From contig JAHEJX010000010.1 of the NCBI GenBank assembly GCA_024638645.1, positions 1 to 60,933 of the forward strand: a stretch of DNA of 60,933 nt. Reading direction: 5' to 3'. The notes beneath the pieces were generated by a model. The model ran no database searches. It saw nothing but the letters and a program-made list of their open reading frames with translations, and was not told the origin of the DNA. Source of the DNA: Actinomycetes bacterium (GTDB taxonomy: Bacteria; Actinomycetota; Acidimicrobiia; Spongiisociales; UBA5794). Below, piece after piece: positions 16,813 through 25,887 of the stretch. Positions within the stretch are counted from its first letter, which is position 1. Each line of letters starts with the position of its first letter. The translations under genes and the position numbers were made by a program.

Positions 16813-19020
16813 GTGCTACCTCTGCGAACCCCCCATAACGCGCGCCCTCGCGGCCGCGCATTCGATCATGCCTGGCCAGCGCTGCTGGGCGCTGTAATCG
16901 TCATCGCGATCGTCATGCTGGCGTTACCCAGCCAGGCGGCCACCAAGGACTCGGGGATCATCTTCCCCGGCGAAGCAGGAAACTATGTCCAGGGCGAGTC
17001 GTTCTCGAACGGCACTGGCGACGTCGAGGTCGTCTTCTACGCCGCTTCGGAGTCCTGGAACCAGCGGCAGCCTCAAACCGTGCTCTCGCGCGCTACCGGA
17101 GTCAGGAATGACCAGACCTTGTGGGTCGAGTTCCACAAACACGGACATCTCGGTCTCTGGGTGCGTGACACGACGGGGCGGAATCATCGATTCTTCACTC
17201 CCAACATGAAGATGAAGGACGGCGTGGGCTATTGGTTCCGCATCCGTCTCGACGTACACACTCCGGAGTCAGGATCGGCAGCGCACTTCTGGATGAGCAA
17301 CTCGCCGGCTTCCACCGACCTGGACAAAGTCGAGTGGGGCGAACCCGCAGCAAGGGTTATCCGCTCAAAGGCTTTCGCGATAGCCGACGTCGATCGTGAC
17401 TCAGCTACTTGGGAGGTTGGAGCCCGCTGGAGCGGCAGCGCCAACACGTTTAACGGATTCCTGCCCTATGTCGAACTATGGCGTGACGGCTGGTCCGTAG
17501 CCGGCAACCTCGGCCAAAGAGCCATTCACTTGGACATGCGCTCGAGCGAGCACCCGCTCGCAGAGGGCCAGACAGGTTGGAACGACAACCAGTCGCGCTG
17601 GTGGGAGGTCATGGGTACGGAGTGGCTGTATCAGACATCGGACGGCACCGTTGTCCCGTCTTCAACTACAACCACGTCCACGACCGCAGGCCCGGTGACG
17701 ACGACGACCGCGCCCACCACCACATTCGGACCGACGACCACGGCGGCGCCCACGACTACGTCGGCACCGACCACGACCGTGCCCGGAACAACCAGCCCAC
17801 CGACCACCACGGAAGCTCCTCCGACGACTACCGCACCGCCGACGACGACGGTGCCGCCCGGCGGCGCATCTCACCTGGTGATCGACCAAGACACGACCTA
17901 CACGACGGTCTTGACGCTGCGACCGGGCGACAGCATCGAGTTTCGCAACAAAGCTCGGCTGAGCTTCGCCCACGGTGGATATGCGGATTGGCAGGGAACT
18001 CCAACGAGCACCTGGTCCAACAACGGAAACACGCAGAACCTGACCAGGGACATCAAGATCTTCGGTGAAGGCGACATTCGCTTCGAACATGGCTCACAGA
18101 CGTCGACGATCCGGTTCGTGGAGATCGATCTCCAGCCCTCGACAGAGCTGGGCCACTATCCGTTGCACTGGCACCACGCGATGGAAGGTTCTCGCGGCAC
18201 CTTGGTAGAGGGCGTTGTGATCAAGAACTCAACTAACCGCGCCTATGTGCCCCACGCATCGCACGGGATCACCTTCAAGGACAACATCGCCAAGAACATC
18301 ACCCGCGAAGGTTTCTGGTGGGATACCCCATGTGAGTGTGACGGCGCAACGCGCATGAAAGAGCACACCGCAAACAACACGAACGACACGTTCGTGGTCC
18401 GGATGCTCGTGGACGGGGTGAGGCCCCCAAGCGGTGACAATGGCCACACCCAGACGGCCTTCCTCCTAGGCGCCGGCCGCGGAAACGTCATCCGCGATAG
18501 CGTGGCCATGAATGTTCAGGGAGGAACGAACTCCTCAGGCTTCCGCTGGCCATCACAAGCCAATCAGAATGTGGGCGGCAACGTGTGGGTTGCCGAGGAT
18601 CTGCGGGCCCACCACGTCGTGAACGGGATCTTCGCGTGGCAGAACGACCGATCGGACCACATCATTACGCGGTTCAAGGCCTGGGCCGTCTCGGAATTCG
18701 GCATCGAGCACGGTGCGTACAACAACGAGTACACGTACGTCGAACCCGATGTCGATTCCATGCTCGTCCACGGACTGGGTGGCTGGAAGACAGTGGGGGG
18801 CCGCATCAACGAGGTGCGAATCACCCACTCGAACAATGGCAAAGACGAGGTCACGTTCGACGGTACGGCGATCAAGCGTGTGTTCCTCGGCAATGGCAAC
18901 AGCCGCAATCCCGGAACGTTCATCTTCAACAACACTGGCTTGAGCTGCAGCGATGTTGTGATTGAGTCTGTGGGCACCGGTACCAAGCTGATAATCGACG
19001 GAACCGAATGCAGACTCTGA
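16813..19020 (+). CDS. Secreted CEMIP/G8-like beta-helix protein with jelly-roll domain
   Basis: Exported protein of 735 aa from GTG 16813, chosen because AAGGGAC lies a good distance upstream; an in-frame TTG at 16774 is an alternative. Order of parts: membrane or signal segment (WPALLGAVIVIAIVMLAL), a LamG-like domain of about 240 residues, a 70-residue Thr/Pro linker with many TTTT runs, then a G8-like segment and right-handed beta helix. HYPLHWHH, HASHGITFKDN and EGFWWD recall the CEMIP/TMEM2 hyaluronidase family (RYPIHFH, HGTHG). It may cleave or bind an acidic glycan outside the cell. A paralogue lies at 23194-24882. Confidence 0.75.
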   Translation: MLPLRTPHNARPRGRAFDHAWPALLGAVIVIAIVMLALPSQAATKDSGIIFPGEAGNYVQGESFSNGTGDVEVVFYAASESWNQRQPQTVLSRATGVRNDQTLWVEFHKHGHLGLWVRDTTGRNHRFFTPNMKMKDGVGYWFRIRLDVHTPESGSAAHFWMSNSPASTDLDKVEWGEPAARVIRSKAFAIADVDRDSATWEVGARWSGSANTFNGFLPYVELWRDGWSVAGNLGQRAIHLDMRSSEHPLAEGQTGWNDNQSRWWEVMGTEWLYQTSDGTVVPSSTTTTSTTAGPVTTTTAPTTTFGPTTTAAPTTTSAPTTTVPGTTSPPTTTEAPPTTTAPPTTTVPPGGASHLVIDQDTTYTTVLTLRPGDSIEFRNKARLSFAHGGYADWQGTPTSTWSNNGNTQNLTRDIKIFGEGDIRFEHGSQTSTIRFVEIDLQPSTELGHYPLHWHHAMEGSRGTLVEGVVIKNSTNRAYVPHASHGITFKDNIAKNITREGFWWDTPCECDGATRMKEHTANNTNDTFVVRMLVDGVRPPSGDNGHTQTAFLLGAGRGNVIRDSVAMNVQGGTNSSGFRWPSQANQNVGGNVWVAEDLRAHHVVNGIFAWQNDRSDHIITRFKAWAVSEFGIEHGAYNNEYTYVEPDVDSMLVHGLGGWKTVGGRINEVRITHSNNGKDEVTFDGTAIKRVFLGNGNSRNPGTFIFNNTGLSCSDVVIESVGTGTKLIIDGTECRL

Positions 19021-19045
19021 CGCTCGGGTCTGAAACGTAAGGATC

Positions 19046-19079
19046 ACTGTGGCGCCCCGATCAAAAAGGGCGCCACAGT
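19046..19079 (+). terminator. Hairpin terminator after the first beta-helix gene
   Basis: ACTGTGGCGCCC (19046-19057) pairs with GGGCGCCACAGT (19068-19079) over a 10-base loop, 26 bases past the stop. It has no long U-tract, as is usual in GC-rich actinobacteria. Confidence 0.8.
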
Positions 19080-19353
19080 CGCGTCTACTGCCGCCCCATG
19101 GCTGCACGACGGTCGGCAGGATGGATCGCGACGAGTGCCAAAGCGCCCCGCGCAGGGCGACAAAGCAGCCATTCTGGACTTGTCACTCCTCAGCGCCCGA
19201 GAGGCCGCCATGAACGGCTAAACTAACCTGCAATTTCCGTTGTCGTAAATAGGGTTATGGGGGATTCGTGGGGATAGCGGTGTTCATTGTTGATTCTCGG
19301 CGTTGGCGCGCGCTCACGGCGCTTGCTACCGGGTCCCGCGGACGGTGGCTCAG

Positions 19354-20472
19354 ATGATCTCGGCACCCGCATGGATACGGCAGCGGGCACCGGCGAGCCT
19401 CCGTGGTGCTGTTCGTCGCGCCAGGATCAAGCGGCGTCGCGTTCCGGGCCCGCCCCCGAGCGCCGACCGCGATGCCTTGTCAGACACCGCTACGCAACTG
19501 CTTGGAGGACCAGCGCGCAGCGTTCAGCACGCCAGCGTGTCGGGATACAAGGAAGCCACGGCCTACGTGATATGGCTCAAAGGGTCGTCCGGTCGTCAGG
19601 CCACTCTGGTCTTCAAGGACGTGAACCTGGCACCAGAACGCTATCCGGCGGTTGTTGGCTTTCCCGGCCGGCCCGGCCTGCCCGAGGCCGGCATGTACGC
19701 ATCTCCCACGCCCAAACTCGAGCCGTTGCTCGCCACCTGCTACCAGCAACTGGAGCTGGTCCCGCAGCAGCATTACCAGTACTTCCTGGAGGATCTCAAC
19801 GCTACATACCGGCGTGGATTCAGTCAGGACGACAAGCTGTGGGCGGTTGATCGCTTACTCGAGGTCAGCGATGCGATCCGGGAGTGGATTGATGCAAACC
19901 CGTCGGCAGCCATCACGCGGTACGACGACGCCTTTCCCGAGGAATTCATCGAGTATTCCCACGACGCGTTGGGTCGATTTGCCGCGCAGACCGGCTATGA
20001 GCCCGCCCGAGATCTGATCGAACGATGGGAATCAGTAGCCGACCTCTACCTCGCAGAAACCCCAGAGCGCGCTGATGACGCCGTCCACGGAGACTATCGG
20101 AACGACAACCTCTTTCACCATCGCACGGATCCAGCCCAGTTGAAAGCTGTCGACTGGGAATTCGCAGGGCTCGGGTGGCTGCACAACGACTTGGCGTCTC
20201 TTTTCAAGTCAGGACCGTCCGAAGGTGCCCGGATCGCTCTCGAAAAGGTCGCACAAGCCCGCCCTGAACGAAGCTTCGAAGAGCACCGGAAACTGTACGA
20301 GCGCTGCCGGCTCGAACGCGGACTTTTGGACGCCGCACTGGTGGCAAACCAACGCCTGGCCGTTAGTGAAACGCCGACGCTTTCGCACACGCACTTCCAT
20401 CGTATCCTCGACGCCCAGGCCAGGCTCGGCAGCCCCGGTGCTCTGGCGCCGAGCGACCTCGGAGGCGTCTGA
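19354..20472 (+). CDS. APH/choline-kinase-like phosphotransferase
   Basis: Protein-kinase-like phosphotransferase (372 aa from ATG 19354; a TTG at 19303 is possible). The catalytic loop is HGDYRNDN at residues 245-252 and the metal-binding motif is AVDWEFAG with D267. A candidate ATP-binding lysine sits in TLVFKDVNL. Family members phosphorylate small alcohols, sugars or aminoglycosides. Here, one base upstream of a GT2 and close to a flippase, it probably phosphorylates a sugar or lipid intermediate, or adds a phospho-substituent to the glycan. About 330 bases upstream hold only the terminator of the previous gene. Substrate unknown. Confidence 0.78.
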   Translation: MISAPAWIRQRAPASLRGAVRRARIKRRRVPGPPPSADRDALSDTATQLLGGPARSVQHASVSGYKEATAYVIWLKGSSGRQATLVFKDVNLAPERYPAVVGFPGRPGLPEAGMYASPTPKLEPLLATCYQQLELVPQQHYQYFLEDLNATYRRGFSQDDKLWAVDRLLEVSDAIREWIDANPSAAITRYDDAFPEEFIEYSHDALGRFAAQTGYEPARDLIERWESVADLYLAETPERADDAVHGDYRNDNLFHHRTDPAQLKAVDWEFAGLGWLHNDLASLFKSGPSEGARIALEKVAQARPERSFEEHRKLYERCRLERGLLDAALVANQRLAVSETPTLSHTHFHRILDAQARLGSPGALAPSDLGGV

Positions 20473-20473
20473 C

Positions 20474-21433
20474 TTGAACGCCCCATTCGTAAGCATCGGT
20501 GTGCCTGTCTACAACGGCGAGAACTTCCTGCGCGATTGCCTCGAGTCGATTGTCGCCCAGTCATTCACTGACTTCGAGCTGACGATTTGCGATAACGCCT
20601 CGACCGACGGGACCGAGGCGATATGTCGAGAGTTCGTGGAGCGCGATGGCCGGGTTCGCTATCACCGCCAATCCCACAATCTTGGTGCGGCTCCGAACTA
20701 CAACGACGTATACCACCGGTCACGAGGGAAGTACTTCAAGTGGGCAGCACACGACGACCTGATCGAACCCAAGTACATCGAGCGATGCGTAGAGGCCTTG
20801 GACGCTCATCCCGAATCCCCCTTGGCGTACGCGAGGTTTGACACGATCGACGACAACGGTGACGTCATCGAGCTGGGAAACCCCCACCCGGAGCTGTGTG
20901 CGCCGGATGTACGAATCCGCGCCGGGGCCGCGATTCGACCTTACATCCATGGTGGTGCATCGGACTCACCGATCTTCGGACTTATGCGGCGGTCGGCCCT
21001 CGACCGAACGAGGCTCCATGGCAGCTACACGGGGAGTGACAGGACACTTCTTCTCGAGCTCGCCCTGCAGGGACCCTTCTTTGAGGTGCCGGAAAGGCTC
21101 TTCCTCACCCGCGAGCACGATGCTCGCTCAGTCAGGATCAGGCAGAAGTCCTCCGCAAAGAACACCCACGCACGCGAGGCCTGGTTCGATAGCAGTCGCG
21201 CCGACAAGATCGTCTTTCCAAGCTGGCGCCGCCTCGGAGAATTCTTGTCAGCCGTCTTCCGGTCGGAACTTACGATCCCCGGCCGAGCGAGGGCTACGGC
21301 AGCCGTCGGGCAGATAATGATCAATGGCGGCTGGAAACGACTGGCCTACGATGCTCGAGTCGCAGCATTGACCATCGTGCCGTCGCCGACTCGTCAGGCC
21401 GCCAATGGCCCGTTCGATGAGACGGTGAGATAG
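20474..21433 (+). CDS. GT2-family glycosyltransferase
   Basis: Inverting GT-A glycosyltransferase of family GT2 (319 aa). The N-terminus FVSIGVPVYNGENFLRDCL and the SIVAQSFTDFEL stretch are typical, and the DXD-like metal site lies in WAAHDDLIEPKYIERC. The start is a TTG one base after the previous stop with GGAGG ten bases upstream; the frame extends further up within the kinase gene. It should add one sugar to the lipid-linked repeat unit before export by the flippase encoded next. Donor unknown. Confidence 0.87.
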   Translation: MNAPFVSIGVPVYNGENFLRDCLESIVAQSFTDFELTICDNASTDGTEAICREFVERDGRVRYHRQSHNLGAAPNYNDVYHRSRGKYFKWAAHDDLIEPKYIERCVEALDAHPESPLAYARFDTIDDNGDVIELGNPHPELCAPDVRIRAGAAIRPYIHGGASDSPIFGLMRRSALDRTRLHGSYTGSDRTLLLELALQGPFFEVPERLFLTREHDARSVRIRQKSSAKNTHAREAWFDSSRADKIVFPSWRRLGEFLSAVFRSELTIPGRARATAAVGQIMINGGWKRLAYDARVAALTIVPSPTRQAANGPFDETVR

Positions 21434-21509
21434 CGACCTCGCACCCATGTCCGAGAGCAACGAAGCTCCTCGGACCACGATTTAACGATTGGCTGGCCGA
21501 GGAGCCGAG

Positions 21510-22976
21510 TTGACTGAGGAATCAACGCGCTCGATGACAGAGATCGCTCTACAGGGCGGACGATGGGTTGCGCTCCAGAGCTTCGGGGTGCAATTCTTGT
21601 CGGTATTCACGACGGCACTGTTGGCACGCCTCCTGGCTCCCGAGGACTTCGGAATCATTGCCGTAGCGAGCGTTCTCGTGGCGCTATTTGCGCTAGTCAA
21701 CACATTCGGAATCAACGCATCGGTAGTCCGCCGGCGCGACGTCGACGACACCCTTGTATCCACATTCTTTTGGCTGGCCTTGGGCCTTGGAGCCGTGGCT
21801 ACAGCCGTTCTTGCGACCGCCTCCGGTCCCCTCGCTTCGTCGTTCGGACAAGCCGGGGCGGCGCCATACGTCGCCGCGCTGGCGCCGGTGATGCTTTTGT
21901 CCTTACTGCGCTCAGTGCCAACAGCGGTCTTGTCCCGCGAACTGCGATTCGGCGCCGTCGCGGCCATCGGGGTGATCGACTTCATCTCTTACGTCTCGGT
22001 TGCCATCGCTCTTGCCGCAGCCTTCGACCTAGGCGCTTGGTCGGTGGTTCTCGGCCGACTCGTCGCTGGCGCTTCCTCGATGCTCTCTGCGTTCGTCTTG
22101 AGTCGATGGCGACCCCGGGCCGAGTTCAGCTGGCTATCGATCCGCAAAGACATTGCATTCAACGCAACGATGGTCGTCAACGGAGTCATTGCATTTGCTT
22201 CACGGAACATCGACTACTGGGTGGTCGGCCGGCTCGGCACCGCGACGTTGGGTATCTACTACATCGCGTATGTCATCCCCAACGTACTCAAGCGGCGTCT
22301 CAGCATCGTCGGAACAAACGTCATGTTCCCAATCCTGTCGCGAATCACGGACGACCGGGAGAGATTGGGGCGTGGCTTCCTGGATTCGACTCGCCTAATC
22401 ACCCTGATCGGGTTCCCGCTGATGTTCGGCTTGGCCGCGGTATCGGATGGGGTCATTCCGCTCCTCTTCGGCTCTGAGTATCAAGGAGCCGTCCGTCCGG
22501 CATCAATCATCGCAGTCGCGGCCGGTGTGTCCGTCATCATCAGCACAACGGCACCGGTCTTCATCGCGGACGGTGTGCCGCAGAAGTCGGCGGTGGTCGG
22601 GGCGGTCCGGCTCGTTGTCATCGCGGTCGGATTGGCGATGACCTATAGCCGGGGCACCCTCACTGGCGTGGCTTGGGCAGTGTTCGCCGGAATCATCGCC
22701 GCAGTCGCCGTTTCGCAGCTGCTTGTCGTCCCTTCATTGCCGATAAGCGGTCGCGATGTTGTGGCCTCGATTGCCCCGGCGACTGTCTCGTCGTTGGTGA
22801 TGGTCGCAGCGGTGACCGGGACAAAGCGCCTCCTCGGCGATACCTCCCTTGAGTGGCCAGGTCTCATCAGTGTTGTGCTCATCGGAGTCGCGACATACTT
22901 GGCATTTGGATTTGTGGCATATCGCTCCGCCTTCCTCCGTCTCTTCAAGAACCTCAAGCTGATCGTGACATCGTGA
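21510..22976 (+). CDS. Wzx-like polysaccharide flippase (MOP superfamily)
   Basis: Polytopic membrane protein of 488 aa with about 12-14 hydrophobic segments and the N-terminal pattern GGRWVALQSFGVQFLSVFTT of RfbX/Wzx oligosaccharide flippases. LARLLAPEDFGIIAVASVLV is characteristic. It would move the undecaprenyl-linked repeat unit across the membrane for polymerisation by the Wzy-like protein encoded near 34 kb. The TTG at 21510 is preferred since GAGGAG lies six bases upstream; TTG 21489 and ATG 21534 are alternatives. Confidence 0.9.
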   Translation: MTEESTRSMTEIALQGGRWVALQSFGVQFLSVFTTALLARLLAPEDFGIIAVASVLVALFALVNTFGINASVVRRRDVDDTLVSTFFWLALGLGAVATAVLATASGPLASSFGQAGAAPYVAALAPVMLLSLLRSVPTAVLSRELRFGAVAAIGVIDFISYVSVAIALAAAFDLGAWSVVLGRLVAGASSMLSAFVLSRWRPRAEFSWLSIRKDIAFNATMVVNGVIAFASRNIDYWVVGRLGTATLGIYYIAYVIPNVLKRRLSIVGTNVMFPILSRITDDRERLGRGFLDSTRLITLIGFPLMFGLAAVSDGVIPLLFGSEYQGAVRPASIIAVAAGVSVIISTTAPVFIADGVPQKSAVVGAVRLVVIAVGLAMTYSRGTLTGVAWAVFAGIIAAVAVSQLLVVPSLPISGRDVVASIAPATVSSLVMVAAVTGTKRLLGDTSLEWPGLISVVLIGVATYLAFGFVAYRSAFLRLFKNLKLIVTS

Positions 22977-23193
22977 ACAGCGGGAGAGCTGAAGTCGAGC
23001 GCTAGCTGCATTCTTTGCCCCTTCTTAGTGTGATTCGGTAGCCGCCATAACCCATCCGCCCCCACAATCCTCCGGGCAAGACCGTGCGCGAGCGGATGTC
23101 GAACCCTTTCTTTTGTCCTACGAATCTCTCATCAAATGCTCCTTGCGAGCCGATGTTCGACTAGGCGCTCGCTCTTCAACAGGACTCAAACCA

Positions 23194-24882
23194 ATGCTTT
23201 TCCCATCGAATGCTCACCACACTGGTACCCACGCCAGGCGCTCCTACTTGGTCGACAAGGCGGCCGCGGTTGTCACGCTCTCGTTACTGCTGCTCGCGTC
23301 GGCAGCGGCCCCGGCCCAGAGCAGCGCAGCTCAAGCGCAGAATGCGGAATTCACTGTCGCTGAACCCACGGGCGGCGCCGCGACCGAAGCGAGTCCTGTT
23401 CATGTCCACGACCTGATCCCGATTGCCAAGGACCTCCCGAACGGACGTTGGCGCGCGAGCGTGACCATCAGAGTGCGCGATGCCAGTGAAAACGAGGTTG
23501 GAGGTGTGACAGTCACGGGAGACTTCGCGGGACTGACGCGATCCTGCGTGACCAACAGCACCAAAGGTGGGTGTGTCGTCAGTCGGATCGCCGGTGACCT
23601 GAAGCCCCAACCAAGATTCACCGTCACCGACCTCGACGCCCCGGGAGGCTACGACGCCGGCGCGAACCATGACGCCACGGGGAACGACAGCGACGGTACT
23701 CGCATACGCGTCCACCAGCCTCTTGACACCGAGCCAACCCACCATGTGTTCACCCAGGACAAGACATTCACATCACGCATGAAGTTGCGCCCCGGAGACA
23801 CCGTCGAGCTGCGGAATGGTGCGCGGCTCTCCTTCGCCCAAGGCGGATATGCGGACTGGGTTGGCACGCCTACGTCGACATGGAGCGATGACGGTGCGAT
23901 CCAGAATCTGAACCGCAATGTCCGGATATTCGGTAACGGAGACATACGGTTCGAGCACGGCTCACAGAAGTCCGTAATTCGTTATGTCGAGGTCGACCTC
24001 CGACCGAGTACCCAGCTCGGCCATTATCCGCTCCACTGGCATCACGCCGGCGATGGATCTCGTGGCACGATGGTTCGGGGTGTCGTCGTCAAGAACTCCA
24101 CCAATCGGGCATACGTGCCCCATGCCTCCCACGGCATCACATTTATTGACAACATCGCCAAGAACGTCACAAGGGAGGGATTCTGGTGGGATCCACCATG
24201 TGAGTGTGACGGAGCATCGCGACCGAAAGAGCACACCGGCAACAACAGCAACGATACGACGGTTGTTCGGATGCTCGTCGATGGGGCGCGGCCTCCATCA
24301 GGTGACGACGGCCACAGTTTCGGAGCGTACGAATTAGGTGCCGGGAGCGGGAATGTGATTCGCGGCAGCGTGGCCATGAACGTCGATGGCGGCAAGAATT
24401 CCTCGGGTTTCCACTGGCCAAGCCAGGCAAATCAGAATGTTGGCGGGACGGTCTGGATCTTCAAGAACAATCGGGCCTACAACGTGAACAACGGTGCCTT
24501 CATTTGGCAGAATGACTCCGGAGATCACGTGATCAAGAACTTCAAGGCATGGAATGTCTCGCGGTCCGGGGTCGAGCATGGGGCGTACGTCAACAACTAC
24601 CGCTATGTCGGAATCGACGTCGATTCCATGTTTGTCCACAGCGTCGGCTGGACGGCAGTCGGCGGGCGTGCCGACGAGGTCAGCATCTTCGGGGGACCCA
24701 TAGCCGGCACTGTGCGATTCACCGGAACTGACATCGAGCGTGTTGTGCTGCGGAACGGTAGCGGCAAGGAGCCGAGCATCTTCAGATTCAAAAACACAGG
24801 CCTCACCTGTGGCGATGTCGAAGTTCTGTCCAAGTACCCAGGGACCAAGATCTACGTCGACGGGCAGAACTGCAACGTCTGA
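23194..24882 (+). CDS. Secreted CEMIP/G8-like beta-helix protein
   Basis: Exported 562-aa paralogue of the protein at 16813-19020. The ATG at 23194 precedes a basic stretch and a signal peptide ending in LLLLASAAAPAQSSAAQ; a TTG at 23113 is less likely. An Ig-like or prealbumin-like domain (about 60-180) replaces the jelly roll and Thr/Pro linker of its sister. The catalytic-looking part is strongly conserved between them: HYPLHWHH, HASHGITF, EGFWWD, CECDGA and KEHT. The two genes flank the kinase, GT2 and flippase genes. Role proposed as extracellular glycan lyase, hydrolase or binder. Confidence 0.76.
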   Translation: MLFPSNAHHTGTHARRSYLVDKAAAVVTLSLLLLASAAAPAQSSAAQAQNAEFTVAEPTGGAATEASPVHVHDLIPIAKDLPNGRWRASVTIRVRDASENEVGGVTVTGDFAGLTRSCVTNSTKGGCVVSRIAGDLKPQPRFTVTDLDAPGGYDAGANHDATGNDSDGTRIRVHQPLDTEPTHHVFTQDKTFTSRMKLRPGDTVELRNGARLSFAQGGYADWVGTPTSTWSDDGAIQNLNRNVRIFGNGDIRFEHGSQKSVIRYVEVDLRPSTQLGHYPLHWHHAGDGSRGTMVRGVVVKNSTNRAYVPHASHGITFIDNIAKNVTREGFWWDPPCECDGASRPKEHTGNNSNDTTVVRMLVDGARPPSGDDGHSFGAYELGAGSGNVIRGSVAMNVDGGKNSSGFHWPSQANQNVGGTVWIFKNNRAYNVNNGAFIWQNDSGDHVIKNFKAWNVSRSGVEHGAYVNNYRYVGIDVDSMFVHSVGWTAVGGRADEVSIFGGPIAGTVRFTGTDIERVVLRNGSGKEPSIFRFKNTGLTCGDVEVLSKYPGTKIYVDGQNCNV

Positions 24883-24885
24883 GCT

Positions 24886-24914
24886 CCTCCCATCCAAGGC
24901 TGAATGGTGGGAGG
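24886..24914 (+). terminator. Possible hairpin after the second beta-helix gene
   Basis: CCTCCCA (24886-24892) pairs with TGGGAGG (24908-24914) over a 15-base loop just past the stop. The short stem and long loop make this weak. Confidence 0.4.
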
Positions 24915-24936
24915 CTAGGTAACATCCGCCGCCACG

Positions 24937-25887
24937 ATGTGGCCATCAGCAGAGACTCTGGAGCTCTTCACAACACGCGGGTTCCTAAGCGGCCTGACGC
25001 TAGGGACCGCGGCCCTGGGGATCGGTGCCCTAGTCGCCCGGCGTTCATCTCGAACTGGCGCCGTCCCGATTCACGGCGTGCTCGTTGTTCTGGCCACGTT
25101 GCTGGCGATGCCAGCCGTACGCGACGTTCCGCTACGACTCATCGCCGGACTGGCTATTTTGGCGGCCGCAGGCCTCGCGTATGGGTCTATGACTTCGTGG
25201 CCCATGCTTGCAAGCGCATCAGCGGTACCGGGCGCCCTGGCGATCTCCTTTATCGCCCCGCTACCCGACCTGGGCGCGGCGGTTTGGATCGTGTTTGCCA
25301 TCGTTGCCGTCGGGTCGCCGCTGGTGGCAAGCTTCGACTACCAATACCAGGCGCTCGGAATCGGCCCACTGCTGTTCGTAACCACCTCCGCAGCGGCCTT
25401 CTCCGTCGTGCCCGACACTGAGGAGCTCTTGGTGATGCTGGGAGCGACCGCACCGCTCGCCCTGGCCGGATGGAATCGGATCGGTCTCCGCATCGGGGGA
25501 GCCGGCAGCTTTGCCGTGATGGGGCTCTACGCCTGGCTGATAGCTCAGGGAGGCCAGGCGCGTTTTTCATCGATGGTCGGAGCTGCTGGAGCGGTGGGAC
25601 TGTTCGCCGCTGAACCCGTCGCTCGCCGTCTTGCCGGTCACCGCTGGACTGGTCTATTGGCGACCTACTCGACAGGAAAAGTGCGGATATGGGCCGCCGC
25701 GGGCCATGCACTCATCTTGTCTGTCGCTGCTCGGTTCGCGGGAGTGCGGAGCTCGACCTGGGAGGCGGTGGCGATTTCGGCCTCGGCAATAGGACTCTTT
25801 GCGTTCCTCATTGCCCGGCAGTCGCGACACACCCGGCGGCAACCGGTGGCCGGTGACTCCGCGCTGGAGAATCATGGACCGGAGTAG
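24937..25887 (+). CDS. Polytopic membrane protein of unknown function
   Basis: Hydrophobic 316-aa protein with around nine or ten predicted membrane helices and a basic C-terminal tail (ARQSRHTRRQPV). No family was recognised. Its 3' end overlaps the convergent Wzz-fusion gene by 16 bases. Its place between a secreted glycan-active protein and chain-length genes suggests a role in glycan assembly or export, but no motif shows this. The ATG at 24937 lacks a clear ribosome site close by. Confidence 0.65.
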   Translation: MWPSAETLELFTTRGFLSGLTLGTAALGIGALVARRSSRTGAVPIHGVLVVLATLLAMPAVRDVPLRLIAGLAILAAAGLAYGSMTSWPMLASASAVPGALAISFIAPLPDLGAAVWIVFAIVAVGSPLVASFDYQYQALGIGPLLFVTTSAAAFSVVPDTEELLVMLGATAPLALAGWNRIGLRIGGAGSFAVMGLYAWLIAQGGQARFSSMVGAAGAVGLFAAEPVARRLAGHRWTGLLATYSTGKVRIWAAAGHALILSVAARFAGVRSSTWEAVAISASAIGLFAFLIARQSRHTRRQPVAGDSALENHGPE

